Positions 58,217 to 64,000 of a stretch of 64,000 bases of DNA are shown in pieces. Each line of letters begins with the position of its first letter. Position 1 is the stretch's first letter. The notes under the pieces are model-generated. The model had not been told where the DNA came from, did no database searches, and saw nothing but the letters and a program-made list of their open reading frames with translations. This DNA comes from Micromonospora narathiwatensis (GTDB taxonomy: Bacteria; Actinomycetota; Actinomycetes; Mycobacteriales; Micromonosporaceae), in NCBI RefSeq assembly GCF_900089605.1, contig NZ_LT594324.1, forward strand, positions 2,356,001 to 2,420,000. The letters are read 5' to 3'. The position numbers were made by a program, and so were the translations under genes.

Positions 58217-59224
58217 GTGACGGATCCGCAGCTGCTCGACGCCCTGGCGGAGGAGTCGGCCGAGCAGGACGTCCCGGGGTTCCTCAAGAAGCGGGACCTG
58301 TGCCGAGGGCTGCTGCTGCGCGGCTGCGGCGTCTACCACATCGCGCACTACACCACCGGCGTGCTCGACTTCGCGCTGGACCTGCTGGCGCACGAGTCCG
58401 CCCCGCCCGCGGTCGACGACGCCGACCTGGCGCAGCGCCGCGACGTCCACCGCCGGGTGGGCGCCCAACTGGTCTACCGGGCGAACGAACTCAACCGGCG
58501 GCTGGGGGAACTGCAGAGCGGAGCGCTGATCCGGACGGTCGCCCAGACCCGCGCCGGTGTCGTCTTCTGCAACTCGGTGGTCGGCAGCGAGCACGTGGTG
58601 GGCTTCGGTGCGACCCCGACCGCCGTCGGCGCGGTAGCCGATCCGACCGGGGCCAGCGAGATCGACCGGGCCGCCGCCGCGCTCGCCAGCGACCTGCGCC
58701 ATCTGGTGCGGCAACGGTCGCAGAATCCGGGCGGCTGGCTGACCGCCGGGGACGCCCAGCCGTCGCAGGAGCCACCGGCGACCTCCGGCGACACCGTCCC
58801 GCCCCACGTCGACGGCTCGACCGACCCTGGCGGGATTCTCGCCGCGGCACTGCGGCCCGCCGGGCTGCACTACCTCAGCCATCACCGGGCGGGGGAGCAG
58901 GTGTCGGCGGTCGACATCCTGGAGCACCCGGACCTGGAGCCGTTCTTCAACCGGGGCATCACCGTGCCCGACCGCCGCAGCCGCTACCAGCGCCTCGCCG
59001 CCGACCTGTCGCTGCTGGCGTTGCAGGTCAGCCGGGACCTGCGCCGGGCGGTCGTCGGCGACGTCGCGCGGCTGGTGCTCGACGTGGAGATGGGGGCCGT
59101 CTACTACTACCGGCTCGCCCCGGACGACTACCTGTTCGGGGTCACCCTCGACCAGGACGCGGTCAGTCAGGCCGACAACGCCGTGTGGACGGTGGCGCGG
59201 CAGCTCACGGGGCTCGCGGCCTGA
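58217..59224 (+). CDS. 335-aa protein of unknown function in the FxSxx operon
   Basis: It starts at GTG 58217 (VTDPQLLDALAEESAEQDVP) with GAGGAG upstream, 11 nt after fxsT. The N-terminal 110 residues are helical (CRGLLLRGCGVYHIAHYTTG); a Pro/Gly-rich linker occurs near 185-205, and the C-terminal 130 residues include YYYRLAPDDYLFGVTLDQDA, a strand-helix pattern like roadblock-type domains. No named family was recognised. It belongs to the transcript that begins with the precursor peptide and is followed 7 nt later by an antiporter. Confidence 0.7.
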   Translation: MTDPQLLDALAEESAEQDVPGFLKKRDLCRGLLLRGCGVYHIAHYTTGVLDFALDLLAHESAPPAVDDADLAQRRDVHRRVGAQLVYRANELNRRLGELQSGALIRTVAQTRAGVVFCNSVVGSEHVVGFGATPTAVGAVADPTGASEIDRAAAALASDLRHLVRQRSQNPGGWLTAGDAQPSQEPPATSGDTVPPHVDGSTDPGGILAAALRPAGLHYLSHHRAGEQVSAVDILEHPDLEPFFNRGITVPDRRSRYQRLAADLSLLALQVSRDLRRAVVGDVARLVLDVEMGAVYYYRLAPDDYLFGVTLDQDAVSQADNAVWTVARQLTGLAA

Positions 59225-59231
59225 GGCGTAC

Positions 59232-60455
59232 GTGAAACCACTGGCACGATCGGCGGCAGTGCTCGGCTCCGGGCTGGCCGGCCTGCTGGTGGCCTGGGCC
59301 GGTGACCTGCACGGGCTGGAGAACTCCCCGTCGTATCTCCTGCTCGCCTCGACCCTGCTGGCGGTGGGCCTGGTGGGCAGCACCCGGGACATCAGCCTCG
59401 CCGAGGTCCGCGCCCACCTGTCCACGGTGCTGCTCGCCGTCACGGTCGGGGTGATCGCCAAGGCGGCGCTCATCGCCGGGGTCATGTTCCTGGCCTTCCA
59501 CGATCCGGCGGCGCTGGTCCTCGGCGTGGCCGTCGCGCAGATCGACCCGCTGGCGGTGGCCGCGATGAGCCGCCCGGACCGGACGTCGCCCCGGGCCCGG
59601 TCGATCCTGTCGATCTGGGCGTCGTTCGACGACCCGGTGACCGTCCTGGTGACCGTCTACTTCTCCGCGGTCGCGCTGGACCTGCGCGGCGGCGGCAGCG
59701 GCACCGCGCCCGGCCTGCTCGGCGACCGCCCCGTCGACCTCCTGCTCGCCTTCGCCGCCAACCTCGCCCTCGCCGCGGCCGCCTGGCTGCTGTGGAAGGG
59801 GATGCGGGCCGCCGGGCTCCGCGAGGGCAGCCCCGCCGGGCCCCGCACCCGGGCGGCTCTGCGCTGGACGGCCGTCGCTCTACTGGTCGTGCTCGTCCTC
59901 GTCGCGGCCTGGCAGTTCCTGATGCTCGGCCTGGCGATCGCCGGGCTTTTCTTCCGGCCGCGCCTCGGCCCCGTCGTCGGCCGGTCCACCCAGGCCGCCT
60001 ACCTCGTCGCCACCTTCCTGCTCGGCCTGCTGCTCGTGCAGGGCGTCCACGTGGTCGAGGGACTGGTACTCGGTCTGGCCGCGGTGGCCGCCCACCTGCT
60101 GGTGTCCCTGCCCATCTCGCGGGGCCTGCCGGCGGCCGATCGGCGCTACCTCGCCTGGGGGCAGCAGAACGGGCTGACCGCGATGATCCTCGCCCTCGTG
60201 CTGGAGCGCGACTTCCCCGGCACCGTCGGGGTCGTCGCCACCGCGATCATCGTGATCAACTCCATCCACGCGCTGGCCACCGTGCTGCTCGACCGGCGTC
60301 GGCCACCGACGGCTCCGGGTGGTGGCGCGGCGTCGGACCCACCGAGCCGCAGCGGTCGGAACGGGCACCCCGACCCGGCGCCACGGGATGCCGACGGCGG
60401 GCTGCCCCGGATGCGCGAGGTCCCCCCGACCGGGGCGCTCGAACCGGATCGGTGA
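59232..60455 (+). CDS. CPA-type cation/proton antiporter
   Basis: A 407-residue membrane protein with about 12 hydrophobic segments. It begins KPLARSAAVLGSGLAGLLVA; typical monovalent cation:proton antiporter words are LVLGVAVAQIDPLAVAAMSR (the paired D-P site) and SIWASFDDPVTVLVTVYFSA, and WGQQNGLTAMILALVLERDF in the second half. The C-terminal 50 residues are polar. It exchanges Na+ or K+ for H+. GTG 59232 lies 7 nt after the 335-aa gene, so it is in the same operon as the RiPP genes, which hints at a link between the peptide system and ion balance. Confidence 0.85.
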   Translation: MKPLARSAAVLGSGLAGLLVAWAGDLHGLENSPSYLLLASTLLAVGLVGSTRDISLAEVRAHLSTVLLAVTVGVIAKAALIAGVMFLAFHDPAALVLGVAVAQIDPLAVAAMSRPDRTSPRARSILSIWASFDDPVTVLVTVYFSAVALDLRGGGSGTAPGLLGDRPVDLLLAFAANLALAAAAWLLWKGMRAAGLREGSPAGPRTRAALRWTAVALLVVLVLVAAWQFLMLGLAIAGLFFRPRLGPVVGRSTQAAYLVATFLLGLLLVQGVHVVEGLVLGLAAVAAHLLVSLPISRGLPAADRRYLAWGQQNGLTAMILALVLERDFPGTVGVVATAIIVINSIHALATVLLDRRRPPTAPGGGAASDPPSRSGRNGHPDPAPRDADGGLPRMREVPPTGALEPDR

Positions 60456-60490
60456 CCGCGGACGCCCGCCGCCGGGCCACCGCCCGCGGA

Positions 60491-62677
60491 TCAGGCGGGC
60501 ACCATCAGCTGCCGTACGTGGCCGCTCAGCCCGTCGAAGACCGACCTCGCCCCCGACCAGTTGCGTGACCGGTCCGGCGGATCGATCGCGTCGTCGTCGC
60601 CCGTACCGGGGGTGGCCAGGTCACCCAACGCGTCGAGCTGGAACAACGGCAGGTACTCGGCGATCCCGTCGTAGGTCTCGCAGAGCCGGTCGAGCTGTTC
60701 CAGGTCCGCCGGTTGCGGGTCGCGGCTGTGGCGCTCGTACCACTGTTCGACGCCGTACCGGAACGCCTCGATCAGCCGTCGCAGCACCATCGACGTCCCC
60801 AGGGCCCGCTGCACGTCCCGGGAGCGCAGCCGCGACCGCAGCGGCGCCCCACCCTCCTCGGTCGACCGCCCCGCCCCGGGCCGGGGTGGAGTGAACGCGT
60901 CCTGGAGGTGCCGCTCGAAGCCGCTGAGCTGATCCAGCGCCTGGATCGCCTCGACGAAGACGCGGGCCACCCGGCCCGGTAGCGGCGACGCGACGCCGGT
61001 CGCCGGGCCGCGCCGGATCGTGGAGCCGGCGTCGAGCCGCGGACCTCTGAGGTCCTCGTGCAGCTCACCGCGCATCTCGTCGAGCTGGTACGACAACCGT
61101 TCGATGGACCGCTGGGTGTTGCTCTGCTGGCGTTGGATGCGCTCGACCCGCTGCCGTACCGAGGTCAGCGCGTCCGCGCCGACCACCTGCTCCAGCCGGC
61201 GCATCAACGCCTTGACGCTGCCCGACAGGTCCTCGGCGAACGTCTGCGGGTCGTAGACGATCGGCTCCACACTGAACGTGGCCGCGAGGTCCGCGGCGTG
61301 GTCCGTCGGCAGGTGCCCGACGACGACCAGGATCACCTCGCTGTCCGGCACCGCCGCCCGGATCGCCACCACCCTACGGTTGAGTTCGTCGACCTCCTCG
61401 GACTTGAGCACCGACTCGGAGAGCAGCACGCAGCAGCCGGCGTCCTGCTCGTCCAGCGGCACCCAGAAGTCGACCGGCAGGTCCCGCATCGACCCGACCA
61501 GGTGATCCCGCTGGTACGACCAGCCGTCCTGGGTGAGCACCCGCCGTACGTCCGCGCCGACATCCTGCCGGCTGGCCAGGTCGAACTGCACCCGGACCGC
61601 CTCGCGGACCATGACGTGGGTGACCGGGGTGCGCGCCTGGGCCGCCCGCTGGTAGAGGTGGTAGCAGAGCCGGATGATCCGCCTCGGCACCCCGTCGGCC
61701 AGGTTGGTGAGGTAGTCGGTGGTCTCCTCCGTGAACGGCGCCAGCCGGGCGTGGCCGAACGCCCGTGCCTGACTCTGCCGGATGAACTCCCGCACGTCCG
61801 CCGGGCTCAGCGCCGACATCCGTACGATCGGCCCGATCCGCTGCCGCACGTCCGGGCTGAGTAGATGAAGCATGTCGGGCAGCCCGGCGATCACCAGGAA
61901 CGCCCCGGCCGACCCGAGAACCCCGATCATCCGCGCGAAGCGGGCCATGATCTCGTCCCCGGGCCGCCCGGCCGCCGAGAGGATCTTGTCAAGCTCGTCG
62001 AGCACCAGGACGAAGCGCTCGTGCCGACGCCCGTGCAGCAGGGCGAGCACACCCATCGTCTCCACCGCGCCGGCCTCCACGTCGGCCCGTGCGGTCACCC
62101 CGGCGGCCACCAGCGCCGGCCCCGGCGGATAGCCCATCAACCAGTCCCAGGCCATCGCCTCCGTGGCCGGATCGAGCAGCATCGCCAGGACCGTGCCGAA
62201 GGACGGGTCGGCGGTGACCTCGGCCAGTTCCTCGCGTAGCCGTCGGGGGAGCGGATCGGTCGCCGGCTCCGGGTCACCGTCGCACGTCGCCGGCGGGGCG
62301 GGTGACTCCGCCCGCCACTCCGCGACGAGGGCGCGAACCGCGTCGCGGGACAGCCGGCCCAGGAACCGGCGGCTCAGCGACAGGAACGTGTCGGCCGGCG
62401 CGTCGAGGTAGATCGCCGTCCCGGCCGGCCCGACGGTCCGGCGGGCGTGGGCCAGCAACTCGACCGCGAGGTGGGTCTTGCCGGTGCCGTAGTCGCCCAC
62501 CACCGCGACCGTCCCACCGCCGCCGGTGCGCAGGTAGTTGTCCAGGTGAGCGAGCGCGTCGCGGATGGCGACCGTGACCACCGTGATGGTGTCCGTGCCG
62601 TCCGCACTCACGCGGGCGACGGCCGTCGCGGAGAACGGATTGACCGGACCGACCGCCGGTGGTCCGAGTGCGTCCAT
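60491..62677 (-). CDS. AAA/STAND-type P-loop ATPase with coiled-coil region
   Basis: A 728-residue protein. An N-terminal ORC/AAA-type ATPase has Walker A GDYGTGKTH at residues 61-69 and Walker B-like FVLVLDELDKIL, with GVPRRIIRLCYHLYQRAAQA as the lid. The middle (WVPLDEQDAGCCVLLSESVL, EVILVVVGHLPTDHAADLAA) may be a second alpha/beta domain. Near residues 510-545 there is a coiled-coil stretch (ERIQRQQSNTQRSIERLSYQ). The C-terminus is helical. It is convergent with the antiporter and divergent from a membrane protein with TrkA-N domain. It may be a signalling or effector NTPase; its partner is unclear. Confidence 0.75.
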   Translation of the reverse strand: MDALGPPAVGPVNPFSATAVARVSADGTDTITVVTVAIRDALAHLDNYLRTGGGGTVAVVGDYGTGKTHLAVELLAHARRTVGPAGTAIYLDAPADTFLSLSRRFLGRLSRDAVRALVAEWRAESPAPPATCDGDPEPATDPLPRRLREELAEVTADPSFGTVLAMLLDPATEAMAWDWLMGYPPGPALVAAGVTARADVEAGAVETMGVLALLHGRRHERFVLVLDELDKILSAAGRPGDEIMARFARMIGVLGSAGAFLVIAGLPDMLHLLSPDVRQRIGPIVRMSALSPADVREFIRQSQARAFGHARLAPFTEETTDYLTNLADGVPRRIIRLCYHLYQRAAQARTPVTHVMVREAVRVQFDLASRQDVGADVRRVLTQDGWSYQRDHLVGSMRDLPVDFWVPLDEQDAGCCVLLSESVLKSEEVDELNRRVVAIRAAVPDSEVILVVVGHLPTDHAADLAATFSVEPIVYDPQTFAEDLSGSVKALMRRLEQVVGADALTSVRQRVERIQRQQSNTQRSIERLSYQLDEMRGELHEDLRGPRLDAGSTIRRGPATGVASPLPGRVARVFVEAIQALDQLSGFERHLQDAFTPPRPGAGRSTEEGGAPLRSRLRSRDVQRALGTSMVLRRLIEAFRYGVEQWYERHSRDPQPADLEQLDRLCETYDGIAEYLPLFQLDALGDLATPGTGDDDAIDPPDRSRNWSGARSVFDGLSGHVRQLMVPA

Positions 62678-62887
62678 CTTCCTGATCCTCCGGTAGCTCC
62701 GGTCTGGGCACCAGGCATTCCCGTACCGCGGCCCGCTCCGCTCGTACGCCGACTTCGGGCCGTCTTCAAATCGTAGCCGTCCGTAGCCAGCGTGGCGGAC
62801 CCGTCACCGGCCATCAGCTCGGGCTCACCTGCGAAAAGAGCCAATCGGCCAGGTGCGCCGAGCACCGTCGCGATCGACTACGTCCAA

Positions 62888-62893
62888 TACCAT
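62888..62893 (+). promoter_or_regulatory. leaderless -10 box before the 31-aa ORF
   Basis: TACCAT (62888-62893) is a TAnnnT -10 box exactly 7 nt before the ATG at 62901, the spacing of leaderless actinobacterial messages. No -35 box is clear. Confidence 0.45.
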
Positions 62894-62900
62894 AAGGGTC

Positions 62901-62996
62901 ATGGTCGCAACCTGGTGGCGGCGACGCCGATCCCGGCGCCCCGGCGTGTTCGGCGCGTGGCACCACGGCCCCGCCGACCCGGGAGCCACCCGATGA
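62901..62996 (+). CDS. 31-aa leaderless ORF overlapping the TrkA-N gene
   Basis: MVATWWRRRRSRRPGVFGAW, then HHGPADPGATR, ending in a TGA that overlaps the ATG of the next gene (ATGA). A -10 box lies 7 nt upstream and there is no ribosome site. The peptide is strongly basic with two Trp at the start. It is too short for a database family. It may act as a leader that couples translation to the downstream channel-like gene, or encode a small peptide. Confidence 0.45.
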   Translation: MVATWWRRRRSRRPGVFGAWHHGPADPGATR

Positions 62997-64000
62997 CGCA
63001 CCCCCTCGCCGGCTTCTCCCGCCCGACCACGCGATGGCTGCGGGTCGTGTTCGGAGTCATCGGCCTGCTCTCCCTGGTGCTCGGCTACCTCGGCTTCGAG
63101 CGCCTGATGCAGGCCCGACCGGAGAACCTCCACGACCGGTACGACGTGCTCTACTACGACATCCAGCTCTTCGTCCTCGGCGCCGAACCGTTCCAGGAGC
63201 CCGGCCCCTACCCGTGGCAGTTGCAGGTCGCCCGCTTCACCGCCCCGTTGTTCACCCTGCTCGCCGTGGTCGAGGCCAGCCGGCTGCTGCTGGCCGCCGA
63301 GATCCGCCGGCTGCGCGCCCGGCGGGCCCGTGGCCACGCCCTGGTCTGTGGTGACTCCCAGTTCGCCCAGATGCTCGCCGACCGGCTCTTCGCCGACGGC
63401 GAACGCGTCGTCGTGGTGCGCTCCGAACCGTTCGGGCCGCTGGAGTACCGCCAGCGCCGCTACCTCGGCGTCGTCGGCGATCCGACCAGCGCCGAGGTGC
63501 TGCGCGGCGCGGGTCTGCCCATGGCCCGCACCGTCTACGCCTGCACCGGGAACGACGACCGCAACCACGCCATCGCCAACACCGCCAGCCGGCTCATCCA
63601 CGACCGGGGGCAGCCACCACGGGTCTACATCCAGGTCCACGACCCCGAGATGTGCCTGTCCCTGCAGGCGCGGCGGCTCGGCGCCGCCGGATCCAGCCGG
63701 CTGCGGCTGGACTACTTCCACGTCGACGACATCGCCGCCCGCGCGTTGCACGAGCACCACCCGCTGCGCGGCCCCGTCCCCGGCCGGCCGACGAAGGTCC
63801 TCATCGCCGGCACCGGCGCCTTCCGCCGCGCCCTGCTCGTCGAGACCGCCCGGCACTGGCGCAAGCGCCGGGCCGACCTGGGCTCCGGCGAGCCCGTGCC
63901 ACCCCTGTACGTGGACCTCGTGGCACCCGACGCCAGCGCCGAACTCGCCCTCACCGCCGCCCGCTACCCGTTCCTGACCACCGTCTGCCGGCTCGCCGCG
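62993..64000 (+). CDS. membrane protein with TrkA-N-like Rossmann domain, truncated at window end
   Basis: The first 336 codons are present and no stop occurs before the edge. The N-terminus has one clear membrane helix (VVFGVIGLLSLVLGYLGFER) and a second hydrophobic stretch (FTAPLFTLLAVVEASRLLLA). Then comes a RCK/TrkA-N-like fold: HALVCGDSQFAQMLADRLFA, VVVVRSEPFGPLEY, YLGVVGDPTSAEVLRGAGLP, TVYACTGNDDRNHAIANTAS. A second Rossmann-like unit seems to begin with KVLIAGTGAFRRALLVETAR. It resembles potassium-channel-like proteins with NAD-binding domains. The ATG at 62993 overlaps the small upstream ORF. It is divergent from the P-loop ATPase. Confidence 0.75.
   Translation, partial: MTHPLAGFSRPTTRWLRVVFGVIGLLSLVLGYLGFERLMQARPENLHDRYDVLYYDIQLFVLGAEPFQEPGPYPWQLQVARFTAPLFTLLAVVEASRLLLAAEIRRLRARRARGHALVCGDSQFAQMLADRLFADGERVVVVRSEPFGPLEYRQRRYLGVVGDPTSAEVLRGAGLPMARTVYACTGNDDRNHAIANTASRLIHDRGQPPRVYIQVHDPEMCLSLQARRLGAAGSSRLRLDYFHVDDIAARALHEHHPLRGPVPGRPTKVLIAGTGAFRRALLVETARHWRKRRADLGSGEPVPPLYVDLVAPDASAELALTAARYPFLTTVCRLAA

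Noticed and set aside
1..64000. CRISPR arrays, tRNA or rRNA genes, complete insertion sequences, integrase with attachment sites
   Set aside because: None was seen: no regular repeat-spacer pattern, no recognisable tRNA cloverleaf region, no transposase or integrase gene.

Overview
The window reads as a 64-kb piece of a high-GC actinobacterial chromosome, most likely Micromonospora or another Micromonosporaceae genus. This is inferred from GC-rich codon use, frequent GTG starts, leaderless -10/start arrangements, two XRE-DUF5753/DUF397 regulator pairs, a DivIVA-like small protein and an FxSxx-type RiPP locus. No rRNA, tRNA, CRISPR array or complete insertion sequence was seen.

Left part (1-9.2 kb): ordinary metabolic and transport genes. 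These are two SRPBCC proteins, a small membrane protein, a DMT exporter, a sugar ABC importer operon (chvE-gguA-gguB) preceded by two near-identical LacI-type operators and closed by a strong hairpin, and a Kup potassium transporter.

Defence-rich part (9.2-41.6 kb): a Rad50-like ATPase operon; three secreted or membrane proteins; an HTH-methylase-like protein whose catalytic Asn is replaced by His; a PIN toxin/antitoxin pair; and a complete type I restriction-modification operon (hsdM-hsdS-hsdR). The hsd operon runs on into a two-helix membrane protein, a Ser/Thr kinase with a helical tail, a PD-(D/E)XK nuclease fused to a RAMA-like domain, and a DUF6308 protein. After a GntR regulator and an XRE/DUF397 pair there is a second defence operon: a four-domain GmrSD-type fusion, a UvrD-like helicase with an extra N-terminal domain, and a second DUF6308 protein. 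A tightly overlapping chain follows: an 88-aa protein, a Cys-rich GIY-YIG-like protein, an Fe(II)/2-oxoglutarate oxygenase, a helical-repeat membrane protein and a PP2C phosphatase, then a Nudix hydrolase and a UPF0158 protein. A second XRE/DUF397 pair, inverted relative to the first, closes this block at 42.6 kb.

Debris and small genes (42.6-45.1 kb): a DivIVA-like protein, two near-identical 83-aa paralogues, a DUF2267 protein and two decayed genes. One decayed gene keeps its terminator but is cut by the duplicated 83-aa gene.

Right part (45.1-64 kb): a PPOX-family flavoprotein convergent with a four-gene tryptophan-modifying operon (tryptophan 2,3-dioxygenase, a larger TDO-fold protein, a kynureninase-like PLP enzyme and an O-methyltransferase). 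Then come a deoxyribosyltransferase/TIR-like protein and an FxSxx-COOH-type cyclophane RiPP locus (radical SAM maturase, HExxH protein, precursor peptide, large FxsT signalling protein). The precursor ends in FESAL followed by four extra residues, DGED, so the hallmark motif is not C-terminal. The locus continues into an unrecognised 335-aa protein and a cation/proton antiporter. A P-loop ATPase on the opposite strand and, divergently, a leaderless 31-aa ORF overlapping a truncated TrkA-N membrane protein complete the window.

Best candidates for undescribed biology: the type I RM operon extended by a kinase, a RAMA nuclease and DUF6308; the overlapping oxygenase/PP2C/GIY-YIG operon behind the GmrSD-UvrD module; and the FxSxx locus with the tailed precursor.
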